From: Lasiosphaeris hirsuta
Lineage: Eukaryota > Ascomycota > Sordariomycetes > Sordariales > Lasiosphaeriaceae
Direction: 5' to 3'
DNA length: 64,000 nt
NCBI GenBank assembly: GCA_030549175.1
Contig: JAUKUA010000001.1
Coordinates: forward strand, 4,836,001-4,900,000
In this document: positions 1 through 10,496 of the stretch, piece by piece
Layout: every line of letters starts with the position of its first letter
Position numbering within the stretch: the stretch's first letter is position 1
Program-made: the position numbers and the translations under genes
The notes under the pieces: generated by a model
Seen by the model: only the letters and a program-made list of their open reading frames with translations
Database searches by the model: none
What the model was told of the DNA's origin: nothing

Positions 1-1111
1 AAATCTCACTAACTCGGTACATGTAGGTGCGTACTTTTGTTCGGTATTTTCATCACAGCAACGCAGCCTAGTACCTCTCAACGGGATGCTTATCCCTCGT
101 CTCGATCCCGGAAAAATTGCTCAATCTCACCATGTTGCTGCTAGACTCGGAACATGCCGCCCCAGCATACCACGAGCGGCGGGGCCAGCGAACGGTACAA
201 CTTGCACTCGGGAGCTGAAGGATGGGTTAGTCCGGCCGAGTTTTGCCCCTCCCACATTTCCCCTCTTTGAGCACCCCGACCTGGCTTCCATCGCCCATCC
301 ATTGTCTCCAACCTGAAGCCCAACTCCTCCCCCAAACTCCCCGCATACCGTGGACCACTGGGAAGGCTCGCCACCGTTGGACGCCAGGTCCTGGCGATGG
401 CGTGGACGCTCAATACGGGCTTCCGTTGCATTGGGGGAGTGTTCCTGGGTTGATTCTGTGTTTTTTTTCTTTCTTGTGTTGCCCGTGACACGTGAAACGG
501 CCAGCGTAGCGGGGGGGTATCAGATCAGGGGTCCTTTAGTTCCGGGGGATGATGGATGGGGTTTGTGCGGCTTCCGGTCGGGTCGTTTCGAGCGGAGGGT
601 TGGAAAGGGGGTCGTCGCGGCGAGGTCGGCGCGGAGATGAGGTGGTGATGCGGGGGAGTGGTACGGGTGGCTGCCTAAGAGGTGCTTGGAGAGGGGGGAA
701 GGGAGGCCTGGGATATGTGCCATATGGCAAGGGGTCTGCTCTCATGGGGTACCAGCCGGGCAAACATGTCGTCTAGTCAATTCTAGCCATTGGCATCTGC
801 TATTGGTGGGGTGATAGGCTATGGTATGATGGGTGAGGGTCAAGATATGGGGAGGCTCCATGTCACACGCTCTCTGCCATGCAGCAACCGCAAACACGAC
901 CGATATCTATCGGCCAGGGGGCTTTGCACGCCCAATGTCAAAAAAAGCAGCGATTATCATTAACCAGAAAAGGGGGTACATAACTCCAGCCCAACCGCCA
1001 ACTCTAAGCATACTGCCTGCCTGACAAGTAGTGAAACAAACTCCTTCACTTTCTTTTTACATCAACTCATATCCTCATGTATCTCATGAGAAGCAGTGCC
1101 CCGCCGCTCTC
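1..1111. other. Gene-free stretch at left edge
   Basis: No reading frame here has fungal coding character or recognisable family motifs. Overlapping short frames on both strands are Pro/Arg/Ser-rich shadows of GC-skewed DNA. The right end probably holds the 3' untranslated region of the secreted-protein gene that ends at 1112. Confidence 0.6.
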
Positions 1112-1759
1112 TCAAGCGTAGGCCTCAATCTCTGAGGGCTGGATTGTGACGTTCTGCAGCGCGCAGTCAACAACCTCGGTTGAGTAGATTCCGTTCTTCG
1201 ACTCCTCAGTTGTGCAGGTGAGCGTCACATTGGTAGTACCCGAGGCGCCAAAGAAGAACCTGTACACATAAGTCAGCCCCGCCTCTGGTAAAAAAGCACC
1301 GCGCTGGGATGTCTCGTACGCAGTAGTACTGCTCGAATCGCCGTCGGAGCACATCCACTTCTGCTTGAGATCCAGCCGGCCCGAAGCACGATCGAACTGG
1401 AAGATGGCCGTCGTGGTGTTGCCGGGATCGCCCCCCATGCACGAGAACCACTGGTTGCCGTAGAAGAAGAGGTCCTGCTGGTTGCTGTAGGCGGAGCAGG
1501 ACATGGCAAACGGCAGCACCGTGTTGATTAGGTTGAAGGCCAACGAGCCACTGGAGATCTGGTCCGCCGGCGTGCTGAAGGTGGTGGACGAGTGGAAGTG
1601 GAAGTCCTCGGCGACCCAGGCAAGCGACATCCGCGATGCCTGGGAGCAGCTTGCGGCATCCCGGGTCTCGATCAGAGAGGGGAGTGAGTCTGCAACTTGG
1701 GTTGGGGCCGAGGCGGCGAGGGCGCTGAGCAGCAGGCTGAGGAGGAGGTGTCTGGTCAT
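1112..1759 (-). CDS. Small secreted cysteine-containing protein, AA1-like (AltA1-type) candidate
   Basis: Single exon of 215 residues. The start is the ATG at 1759, because it opens a clean signal peptide (MTRHLLLSLLLSALAASA) and a TATA-like element lies about 130 bases upstream; the frame extends further upstream but that part reads as noise. The mature part has six cysteines (contexts SCSQ, SCSA, SCMG, MCSD, TCTT, DCAL), consistent with three disulfides, and several N-glycosylation sequons (NTT, NVT). The layout of short beta-rich blocks (AWVAEDFHFHSS, FFYGNQWFSC, YVYRFFFG) resembles the fungal AA1-like/Alt a 1 family of secreted beta-barrel proteins, whose function is mostly unknown and sometimes effector-like. 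The family call is from memory of sequence style, not a search; secretion is the firmer part. Confidence 0.75.
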   Translation of the reverse strand: MTRHLLLSLLLSALAASAPTQVADSLPSLIETRDAASCSQASRMSLAWVAEDFHFHSSTTFSTPADQISSGSLAFNLINTVLPFAMSCSAYSNQQDLFFYGNQWFSCMGGDPGNTTTAIFQFDRASGRLDLKQKWMCSDGDSSSTTAYETSQRGAFLPEAGLTYVYRFFFGASGTTNVTLTCTTEESKNGIYSTEVVDCALQNVTIQPSEIEAYA

Positions 1760-2996
1760 GGTGATGTGCCTTGAGACGCGGCAGATGTATGCAACTACAT
1801 ACATCCAGTTGGGTGGCGGGCTGATGGTGCGGCTCTGTCTGGGGAATGGTGAGAAAAGCAAAAGTCTCGACCGGGTTCGGGGGGCGCCATTATATGTTTC
1901 TCGACCCCTGAGCCAGCCGCCGGTGTAGATCTTGCTCGCGCCCTCGGGTTTCGTTCGATGTCGAGCCCAGACCTGGGGCACGGGATGACGTCTAGATGTC
2001 GAGGGCCGTCGCATTCAGCCAGGAACACTGGCAGCTGTGGGGCCTAACTGACTCGCTTGATGTCTTTTGGCTATTGTGGTGCACTCTACACCGAACCACC
2101 AGCGAGGGCTCCAACGGAGGGCTGCGACCAGCCAAGCCAAGCCTGCCTGAGGTGAAGCCAGCGTCGCATCGAGTACCAACAGGCTGAAGACCGAAGTCGT
2201 ACGGCGTTCGGGACCGTTCTGCATCTCGTTTGTATTTTTCTCGTAGCAAAACATTCGGCTTGTGTCATCGTTCTGGGTGTGTTTTCATGCTCACCGCCCC
2301 TCGTCACCGAAAGACGAGGTAGTTCGAAGTCAGGATCTAGCAGGATACTGCCGATAAGGCTGACGTCCCTATGCTCCGAAGATCAGAGCGGGTTCTGTCT
2401 ACCGACGGTCGCATGTGTCTCGCTATTGGAATGATCCATCTTCCGCTGTCTTGTCGGTCTTGTCGGTCTGCTCTGGCCGGCTGGCGGTGAGTGGTGCCGC
2501 ATCCGCGTGATGGTGACAAGTGTGCTTTGTAGAACGGCACACCCGTTGCCAACCACCATGACACCTCAAAACCTCGAAGCCGCGGTCGGGTTTTGCCGAT
2601 GTGGCGCAGAGAGTCTTCGCTGCCGCGGCCCGCTTGACGCTTCGGCTCCTCTCCCGCACTTTCACATCGCAAGTTTTGGGGGAGTTGCCAAGGTTTGGTT
2701 AAGCTAGGGGGCTCAGCTTTGTAATCTTTTTGGGGGGGGGGGGAAGTTTTGTGGCGTTGGCAAGATGAGAAACCGTCAACGGCGTTGCTGTAATGGAGTT
2801 GCGATGAAACTTAGCTGTCCAGAAAGAAAGGTCGGGCTTTTTAGCTCAACAGGGGGAAAAGGGGGGAGGGGGTCAAAAGGATAAATAACTGCGTTTTCAC
2901 GTTGGAATCCCTTCACATATCCAGGTTGCCATTAATTTTCGAAAGAAATTGCAAAACGCAACCGGAGCTTCAAGCCAAAGTCGGAAATCCAGCAGG
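1760..2996. other. Divergent intergenic region between secreted protein and F-box gene
   Basis: Contains the promoters of the two flanking, divergently transcribed genes. There is a 12-base poly-G run near 2731 and purine-rich sequence just before the F-box gene. No coding frame is supported. Confidence 0.6.
1889..1896 (-). promoter_or_regulatory. TATA-like element of the secreted-protein gene
   Basis: On the minus strand this reads CATATAAT, about 130 bases upstream of the ATG at 1759, a normal distance for a fungal core promoter. It also helps choose 1759 as the start, because the longer upstream frame would run through this element. Confidence 0.4.
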
Positions 2997-4283
2997 ATGG
3001 TTTCTCTAGGAGACATGCCCCCGGAGGTGGTCATGGAGATTACCAGCCACTGCGATATCAAGTCGGCTGCCACCCTCGCTCGCACCTGCCGTGACTTCAA
3101 CAGCATCGCCACATCCATCCTCTACCGCAAAGAGCCAATGCGTCCCCTCGGTGGGTTTCGCGACATTTCCCTTTACTGGGGCATCAAATTCCACTCAGCC
3201 GCCACAGTGAAGCACGCACTTGCCGCCGGCATGCCTGCCAACCGCTCCTCCTTCGATTATTTCCGACGTATTTCACAGTATCTCAAATTCGAGCCAGTTA
3301 CCACTGAGCGTGATACGCAGCGGCAACACGAGACAGCAGAGTTTCGGACGCTAGAGCTGGAGTGCCTTCGTCAAACCCCTCTTTTCCTTGCCTGCGCCGT
3401 CGGCAATGTCGAAGCCGCAAAGCTCCTCCTTGATTCCGGCGCGAGAACCGACGTAGAAAGCGGGTCTATTGCCCATTCGTGCAAGGGCCACTGCCACTAC
3501 GAGAGAATAGTTGGATTTCTCCAGGATTACTGGGGCGTGCAGAGCCTGTCTGGGGATACCGAGATACCCGGCAAATGTCGGTATCCCATGGATGCTGCCA
3601 TCTGTTCGGGCAACACTGAACTGGCCAAGCTAATCGCAGCTCATCAAGGCACTTCGGGGACCGGCTTGCACACTGGCTTGCATACCGCGGCCGCCACCAC
3701 CTCGGTCGAGATGGTCAACATTCTCCTTTCCCACGGTGCCTGCCCGAACGCCAGGACTCACTTGAATCAAACGCCGCTACACTGCGCCGTGTCAAGAAGA
3801 GAGCACGACGACAACACCCTGCAGATCATCGAGCGGCTGGTGCGAGCGGGAGCTAGGATAGATGCTCTTTGTATAAACCAAGCGAGCCTAGGGCCCGTGG
3901 CTTCTCGCACATCCCCCGTTGGTTTGACTGATGCGCAATACGAGGAAGCAGAAGCATCTCGGTTACAACAGGAAGCTGGAAGAATTCCGCTCCCATTTAG
4001 GGAGGGAGAGCATCGCCACATCAGGTCTTTCACACCGCTCGGCCTTGCCCTTGCTATGGAGGCCGCCATGGAGGCCATCATAGAGAGAGCCATGTCCGGC
4101 AGGTCTGCTGGCGCACAGCACCTCCCTATGATCAAGCTTCTGTTGTCCTTGGGCGCAAATGTCAACGGCAGGGGGGCGCGGTACGATGGGCGCAGCGTGC
4201 TTATCTGGCAAGAGCTGCGGCGTTGGGGGTCAGTGCAAAAGCAAGGTAACACAAAGTATGTAGATGGCGAGGAGAGCGAGTGA
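2997..4283 (+). CDS. F-box and ankyrin-repeat protein
   Basis: Single exon, 428 residues from the first true ATG at 2997 (A at -3, G at +4). Residues about 4-45 form an F-box (LGDMPPEVVMEITSHCDIKS, then ARTCRDFN and LYRKE), which in known proteins binds Skp1 in an SCF ubiquitin ligase. Ankyrin units follow: about 127-155 (TPLFLACAVGNVEAAKLLLD), 230-252 (AAATTSVEMVNILLSHGA), 259-290 (TPLHCAVSRR with LVRAGARIDA) and a last, degenerate one ending KLLLSLGANVNG. The likely role is substrate recruitment for ubiquitination; the substrate cannot be inferred. F-box/ankyrin proteins are abundant and rapidly evolving in Sordariomycetes. A GTAACA near the 3' end could be a donor for a short extra exon, but no convincing acceptor follows. 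Confidence 0.85.
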   Translation: MVSLGDMPPEVVMEITSHCDIKSAATLARTCRDFNSIATSILYRKEPMRPLGGFRDISLYWGIKFHSAATVKHALAAGMPANRSSFDYFRRISQYLKFEPVTTERDTQRQHETAEFRTLELECLRQTPLFLACAVGNVEAAKLLLDSGARTDVESGSIAHSCKGHCHYERIVGFLQDYWGVQSLSGDTEIPGKCRYPMDAAICSGNTELAKLIAAHQGTSGTGLHTGLHTAAATTSVEMVNILLSHGACPNARTHLNQTPLHCAVSRREHDDNTLQIIERLVRAGARIDALCINQASLGPVASRTSPVGLTDAQYEEAEASRLQQEAGRIPLPFREGEHRHIRSFTPLGLALAMEAAMEAIIERAMSGRSAGAQHLPMIKLLLSLGANVNGRGARYDGRSVLIWQELRRWGSVQKQGNTKYVDGEESE

Positions 4284-4358
4284 ATTGACTCTGACTGCTT
4301 CTGCAAAATGGCATTTTCTTGCCGCCTTACGCACCTCTGCGAGAAAGAAGAAAAGCCC

Positions 4359-5413
4359 CTAGAGTATGTCCATCAACCCGGAGGCAACATCATTGATGTT
4401 GGTCCCCCACCTCTCAGCCGTGCACTGCAAATACAGCACACCGTCATCAATCACCACCTCGCAGTACGACGAGTTCTTGAGAGTGTCTACGATGCGGAAG
4501 ACAACCTTGACCTTGTCAACCGCCTCGAGAAAGCCCTCTTGGACGAGCTCGTCGTCGCCCACCTTGATGTACTTCATGTGGCTCACCAGAGCATCAAAGT
4601 AGCTGGCCGTGTAGCTGCCCAGCGCACCCTGCCAGTCATCCCGAATACCGCTGCCCTTGGCTGACTTGGCCGCCACGAGCTTGGCATGCGTCTCCTCGAA
4701 GTTGGGGTCCAGTGTAACCTCATCGTCCGCTTTGCCCAGCAGTTCAGCAATCTGATGGCGTGTACCCTTGATCTGGTCTTCGTAGTCGGACTTGATACCT
4801 AGGCGCGCTGAGAAGCTGAGTGGCTTATCGCCGGGCGCATTGTTGAGCGCAGGAAAGAGGTTGCCTTCGCTGCAGCAGTCGCTGATGTTGGTGCCGAGGC
4901 TCTTCTCGGCGAATAACACGCGCAGCTTGCCGTCCTGCACGTCGCAACCGCCGTAAGAGAAGCGCGGCGGTGTAGCCTCTTCCACGTCGAGCGTAAGCAC
5001 GTGGGCGTGGCAAATGCTGTTGATCTCTTCTGTGAGATTGCTGTATCTGCCGCTCAAGTATTTGAGCTGCCAGATCACACCCTCAACATATCTATTATAT
5101 GTAAGCCAATAAGCTACCTCACACATGGCGTAGGCACACAGGTTAGAGCTTACGCCTTGATACAGCTTCCCAGCGACTCCTTCGCATAGCCGTCATTATG
5201 GTACGGCCAGATGGCGCTAGGATTGATGTCAACAGCCCAAGTCTCGCCGAGAAGCTCAGAGAGCTGCTTTTCTAGGTCTGACTGGCTGTTGGACCACTCG
5301 TCACGGACTGTGTGAGAACGGTTAGTCTTGTTTCGAAACCCAAGGACGGGCGAGTTCTTACCATTCTTGCGAACGGCAAGAGAGAGCTTCTCGGCTGGTG
5401 GGAGGCGGACCAT
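4359..5413 (-). CDS. Conserved fungal protein of unknown function
   Basis: Three exons by frame continuity: 5413-5362, 5307-5154 and 5091-4359, giving 312 residues. The introns have clean signals (GTAAGA...CACAG and GTAAGC...AATAG) and the joins restore VRKNVRDEW and IKAYVEGVIW. The product is acidic, has no signal peptide or membrane segment, and looks like a soluble mixed alpha/beta protein. The C-terminal half carries conserved-looking blocks such as HMKYIKVGDDELVQEGF and CEVVIDDGVLYLQC. I do not recognise a named domain. It ends 75 bases from the convergent F-box gene, and a TATAAAG lies about 95 bases upstream of its ATG. It is clearly coding; no function is offered. Confidence 0.8.
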
Positions 5414-6228
5414 GATGACTGTCGGTGAGGTGATGATGTGGAAATTGGATGGGATTTAAAGATGTTATTGCAAATCCTGCATCTCGAGGCACACAACTCG
5501 TCCTCTTTATATCCAGATCCTCAACCGCAAAGGCAACTCAAAAAGGCTCATGATGTTGTCCTCAACGTAACATCCTAGAACCTTCTGCATCCCGCATGCA
5601 CTCCGCAAACACGTCCCATTCCTAAACTAGTTCACCGCTGCTCTGGTGGAAATTGGGCCGGGGTGGTGTTTCGGCTTCGTGGGCGTGGGGAGACGCTGCG
5701 GCTGGAGGGCTAGTGGATGGTGGCGCCTACACCGTTGTATCCGGAGTGAGGGGATCCCTGCGGCAGAGGTCATGAACCTGAACACCCCCACCGAGGGGCA
5801 GAGAGGCCTCTCGGGGCATCTGCGACTCTTGAGCCAAAGAAAAGTTGACTAGGTAGAGATTCCCACCCATCTCGAGGGAGGATTTTGGGTATTGTGGGTG
5901 TTGTATTTCTCAAAGCTGAACGCGGCCCGCTCACTTGTCTTGTTTTGAAGAGTCATCCAAAGCGGTTGCATGTTGATTCCGCCTCGTTGCCTGGGCGCAA
6001 TGCGCCGAGAACGACCCCCGCATTCAGCTTGACCCCCTTTGGGAGCTGCTTTGTTTCAGGGGTATCACAAGCCGCCAGGACCAAGAAACCCACCCGTCTC
6101 AGTGATCGAGGTTGTTCAAAAGGAAGGACCAGGACAGGAGCAACGGCAACGGCAACCGAAAACAAAAAAAGTTGAGCAACCCGCGCAATCCGCTGCTCAG
6201 GCGCCCGTGAGACCCGTATAACCTAAAA
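5414..6228. other. Divergent intergenic region
   Basis: Promoters of two divergent unknown genes. Apart from the TATA box at 5505-5511 nothing stands out. A frame at 5885-6175 and its opposite-strand partner look like noise. Confidence 0.5.
5505..5511 (-). promoter_or_regulatory. TATA box upstream of the 5413 start
   Basis: Minus-strand TATAAAG, 92-98 bases upstream of the ATG at 5413. Position and sequence fit a core promoter for the three-exon gene. Confidence 0.4.
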
Positions 6229-7366
6229 ATGCCTTCACTGTAGGTATGTCTCTATCCCACTCATTTCTGCGTTAGGTTTGCTTACAATTTGCATAGCCCC
6301 CTTAAAGTCCAAGTTTCTATCCGTGATCACTGGGCCAAAGAAGATGGCCCTCTACAGACCACGTTGAAGGGCCTGCAGGAACTTCTGGGGCACGAAGTCC
6401 ACATCGAACCAGAATGGCACCTCCTCATCACCGCGCTCGACGAGTTCTACCCAGACAAGGCCAACTTCGTCGTTGTTGTCACTGGGTGTGTCCAAGCCTG
6501 GGCAAAGAGTCTGACGGAACTTCTCGATGACTCGGCGAATGAAGAATGGACCGAAAAAGTATTGGACAAGATCAAATACGGCCGACTGCGGTTGTTCCTC
6601 GAAGTTTCAGCCTCCAACAGTGCATCATCTTCTTGGTCTGAACAGCGCAATGGATTCATCGTCAGCTTGCCCAAAGAGAAGGTCATTCAGCCGGCCGAGC
6701 TCTTTCCCGTCTTCCGTGGCAAGCTTCTGACCAGCTTCGAAGACGACAAGAAACCGCACCTGGCGCGCCGTGGGGCAGCCGATGCCAGTGTTGGTCTTGG
6801 GGCGGCAGACGAGTGGGCGGACGTTGAGATGGACGCCAAAACTGGGAAGCCCCAGGTAGTTGAGCAGCCGAGCAACTTAAGCGCGCCAGCAAAGCCCAAG
6901 GTTGAGTTCCTTCCTAGCGCGGCCTCACTGCCAAGACCGGACGAGCTCTTCCTCAGACCTCCGTATCATCTCAGCCTGTTTCCTGGGCATGCAGAGATTC
7001 AGATTCACTGCAGCCACAGCCCTTCCTTGAAGCTGCTGGCCGAGTACCTCGAGCGATGGTGTCGAATCAATCACCACGATACAACTGAGGTAAGCCCAAC
7101 CTAACTTGTGATATCATCCGGTTTATGTTCTGATAATTGCCACGTAGCCTCCTGCCGTTCAAGTTGTTCTTTGCCAATCAGCCTTTGGCCTAGGCGAAGT
7201 ATTCGATAAGCTGGTTCTCAGCACCAAGGAAACCAGATACACGACCAAGTTCCAGGTGACGACTCCCATGATTGTTGCTATGGTCGAAGGCGTCTTAGGC
7301 TATGAATTAGTCTCCACACAGGGGACGTGGAGTTTCCGCAGAGACACTGAGTTCAAGATTCTATAA
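6229..7366 (+). CDS. Conserved hypothetical protein with an 11-base first coding exon
   Basis: Proposed exons are 6229-6239, 6297-7089 and 7148-7366, about 340 residues. The first coding exon is only 11 bases (ATG CCT TCA CT) and uses a GTAGGT donor; joining it to the acceptor at 6295-6296 gives MPSLPLKVQVSIRDHW. The second intron (GTAAGC...CGTAG) joins HDTTE to PPAVQVVLC. A further stretch, 7256-7321, has GTGACG...CACAG ends, a length divisible by three and no stop, so it may be a third intron; removing it gives about 318 residues. The middle of the protein is a flexible Ala/Pro/Lys linker between two folded-looking parts (about 10-150 and 220-310). No signal peptide or membrane segment, and no family recognised. 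The start is the least certain part. Confidence 0.65.
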
Positions 7367-7543
7367 CAGCGAGAAAATGCAACACACGGGACTCGCGAGC
7401 AGGTTCTAAATGCTATGTTTCTGTCAAAAGAGTAGTGTATCAAGTGTGTGAAGAGGCTATGCGAAGAGCAGGTGAATACGGTGCGCTGGGGGTCCTAATC
7501 TTTGCACCTCAGACGGAGCTTGAAAGGGATTTGATGGCTGCTC

Positions 7544-9547
7544 TCACTCTCTCCAGCGGGTATATATCTTTGCTTCCCAGCCTAGCAGTGGCTCACGACC
7601 AACCCACTCAGATGGCACTTCTCTTCCCTGTGAAATCTCCCGCCAGCCGGTCCTGTTGCCATCAGGCCAGTTGGGGATGATGTACTCGGCGCCGGGTGTG
7701 TCTTCGTCACTGAAGTTGGCAACTACAATAACAGGACGTCTGGTGCCCCCAGGTTGGCCTCTGCGCCACGCCATTATCTTCCCGCCACGACTTTCGTCGA
7801 CGTGGAAAAAGTCGGTGTCGTCCTCACCGAGGGCAGGGCACTTGGTTCGGAATTTGACCAGGTTCGCCACATATCCGAACAACGCCTCGCGCCAGCCACC
7901 ATCATTCTTTCGAGAATAGTTGACGGGATCTGTCTGCTTCTTTCCTATATCCACGCTGCGATCCATTTGGTCTGCGAACTCCTCGCCGGCAAATATCATG
8001 GGAATACCAACGCTGGTCAGCAAGAGAGCAAATGCCAGCTTTGCCCTTCTCTCCACGTCCCAAATATTGTTGCTCTTGAGGAAGTTGTATAGTCTCTCCT
8101 TCCGCCAACCCTCAATATCGTGGGAAGTGATGTAGTTCACGGCCTGGGCACCGTCGGTGAAGTTGGTGTCGCCGTGGTCATCAAGCGTGCAATCCACAAG
8201 CTTTCGCACGTTCCATTCGAAGCTTTCTTCCCTTTTCACTTGCTCCCCAAGAAGGGCCGCTCGCAGCCTACCCTGCCAAGGCTCATTCCACAGGGCATTG
8301 AGAACACCTTGCTGTACCATGGAAACAGGCATAGAAAGCTCTTCACCGATCACAAGGAACTTGCTTGGATCGGCGGCAAGGCTGTATCGGGCGTTGTAAA
8401 GCTCCCAGGCATGCTCCTTATAGGAGCGAACAAAATCATAGCTGCCGATATTGTTCACACTATCCAAGCGTAGCCCACCCACGGCAAAGTCGGCCATCCA
8501 CCTTGTGAGGTGCAGACGGTGGAATGCCCATGAAGGGTGGATCCATGCGTTTTTGCTCCCTTCTTCCGGGTCATATGACTGTGTGGATTGGAGGTATCGC
8601 CACGAGCTTCCGCCGTAGCCGTCTCTGATTTGCCCATTGGCGTGTGACTGGTAACTATCCGGGTTGTTGCGTTCCATGTCGGGCCGGAGGTGGAACTGCT
8701 TGAAGTCGATATAGGCATATGGATCATGCCCAAAAGCCATGACAACGTCGGTGAAGAAGCGAATCTTTTGGCTGTGGATTTTGTCGACTAATCGAACTAG
8801 GTCGGAAGCCGAACCCAAGTTGAAGTCAGGGGCAAAGTAATTGGCGGTTGCATATCCCCATTCGCCCTTGGGCCTTGCATCTGCAGCTGGAAGCAATTCG
8901 AGAGCATTGATACCGAGCTCGGAAAGGATAGCTCCATCGCAGACTGCCGACGTCGTCGAAAAACGGTTACCGCGACATGTCGTATCAAACAATGCCAGGA
9001 CGTCGGCAAAGGTACCGACGTCAACATTGGTGCCGCGCGAATCGTCCCCGACCTTTGCCCATGAGGCGGGGAGCTCGTAGATTACGAGGTGATTGTTGCT
9101 GGGAAGAGATGCTGGATCTGGGACAGTTGGTTTTTGGGGCGAAGTGCCATCTGTGTTGCACGGCCAAAGCTTGCCATCGCGGAACCTAATGACTGACGCT
9201 GGCTGGGTGGTTTCGTTGAGCCCTTGGGTCACAGCGTAATCGACGGTGTAGGCAAGGGGGTCGGTAACGAGCAGAGTGCCCCTCCTCTCAGGTGAGGTAT
9301 CCTGAATCTCAAACCAGTAACGATAGCTCCCTTCACGCAAAGGCGGGCTGATGGTGTTGGGATCGAGCAGCCAAAGATCGGCTTTATCCTCAGACAGGAC
9401 GAAAGGGTGTCGGCCAATTTGGTTGAAGACGTTGGGGCTTCTGTCGGTAGTTCCAATTACAAGATACGGCGAACTGATCGGATGTTGCAATCCAGGGGAC
9501 CAAAGGACAAAATTAGATTGTCGAAGGTTAAAGATATCGGGATACAT
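7544..9547 (-). CDS. GH13 alpha-amylase-superfamily enzyme (branching-enzyme/trehalohydrolase-like)
   Basis: Intronless, 667 residues, ATG at 9547. An N-terminal beta-sandwich-like region (1-105; LREGSYRYWFEI) resembles the carbohydrate-binding module that precedes the barrel in branching enzymes and maltooligosyl-trehalose trehalohydrolases. The GH13 barrel follows: region I DVVMAFGH (267-274), region II GGLRLD with candidate nucleophile D362, region III IGEEL with the acid at E402/E403, and region IV SHD with transition-state stabiliser D477. A C-terminal beta domain closes the protein. The catalytic triad is present, so it is probably an active alpha-glucan-acting hydrolase or transferase. 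No signal peptide, so cytosolic. Regions I and IV differ from the usual DVVxNH and NHD, so exact specificity cannot be assigned. A 2-kb intronless gene of bacterial style suggests old acquisition from bacteria (inference). Confidence 0.88.
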   Translation of the reverse strand: MYPDIFNLRQSNFVLWSPGLQHPISSPYLVIGTTDRSPNVFNQIGRHPFVLSEDKADLWLLDPNTISPPLREGSYRYWFEIQDTSPERRGTLLVTDPLAYTVDYAVTQGLNETTQPASVIRFRDGKLWPCNTDGTSPQKPTVPDPASLPSNNHLVIYELPASWAKVGDDSRGTNVDVGTFADVLALFDTTCRGNRFSTTSAVCDGAILSELGINALELLPAADARPKGEWGYATANYFAPDFNLGSASDLVRLVDKIHSQKIRFFTDVVMAFGHDPYAYIDFKQFHLRPDMERNNPDSYQSHANGQIRDGYGGSSWRYLQSTQSYDPEEGSKNAWIHPSWAFHRLHLTRWMADFAVGGLRLDSVNNIGSYDFVRSYKEHAWELYNARYSLAADPSKFLVIGEELSMPVSMVQQGVLNALWNEPWQGRLRAALLGEQVKREESFEWNVRKLVDCTLDDHGDTNFTDGAQAVNYITSHDIEGWRKERLYNFLKSNNIWDVERRAKLAFALLLTSVGIPMIFAGEEFADQMDRSVDIGKKQTDPVNYSRKNDGGWREALFGYVANLVKFRTKCPALGEDDTDFFHVDESRGGKIMAWRRGQPGGTRRPVIVVANFSDEDTPGAEYIIPNWPDGNRTGWREISQGREVPSEWVGREPLLGWEAKIYTRWRE

Positions 9548-10496
9548 TTTGACGGCCGGTGACCATAGGTTTTAGCCTTTAAAACCAGGATGCATCGGCG
9601 TGTTTGGCCAGAGCTGCCTCTTAAAAAAAAAAAATATCACAAAGGAAAGGAAAGAAGGGAAGGAGACGACACAAAGTCAGAGGGAAGGTTATTAATTTAA
9701 AAACATTCGCCACAACAGCCTGGTCAGATTCCATGCCCATGATCTTTGCGCCCAGCTCCGTTCAATCAGCCTCGTGGTGCTTGTCCGACAATTCGCAGGC
9801 ACCGGCTGATTGGACAATTGGCCATTTTGAACGAAACTGGATGGTAGCATGGGGGAACACGACTGGGGCGGCATGGTGCTGCAGATTGGCGCCTGCGGAA
9901 ACTTGCGGTTACGGATGCTGCTGACTGACGGCAATTGCGTTGCTCATGCGAAGACGAGACAGAACAGTACATAGTTGGGCGAGCGATGGATGCAGCTTCT
10001 CGAAATTGATCAGGTTGCAGAATGGCAGGCAATTATGTTCAGCTGAACTCAAACCTCCACTTCTCTTGGCAGACAACGGCCGAGATGCCAGTGATAAATA
10101 AGCTCAGGCGATAGCGGATACTAAAGGTCAGAAAGAAGGGCAGCTGTCAAAACGTCACGATACATGCAAAGGTGCCCTGTGCACCAGGCCTGCAACGGCC
10201 ACAGTGCCAACTGGGGACTAGCCCTTTTAGGAATAGCGCTTGTCTTGTTTCTCCGATTTGACCCACCCGCCGGTGAAGCGGAGGCCAAAAGAGAGCTCCA
10301 CCAAGCCGTTCCAGCAAGGCAGGTTTGTTTTGCGGCATTTGCTCACTGGCAGTCTTTTTCGAGTCTTTTTCGAGCCTTTTTCTGCTTCGCGCCATCTCCC
10401 ACTTCCTCACCTCGAACCTCGACAGCCCTCGTCGACGCCCTCCCTACAAGACACCCACCTCCACAGTCCCTGGTCTCTGGCGCCCAATTCACCACA
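9548..10496. other. Divergent intergenic region, GH13 / idh1
   Basis: Shared upstream region of GH13 (-) and idh1 (+). It includes an A-run near 9611-9621, an A/G-rich stretch to about 9660, and a pyrimidine-rich leader (about 10330-10490) typical of highly expressed fungal genes just before idh1. No coding frame supported. Confidence 0.55.
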
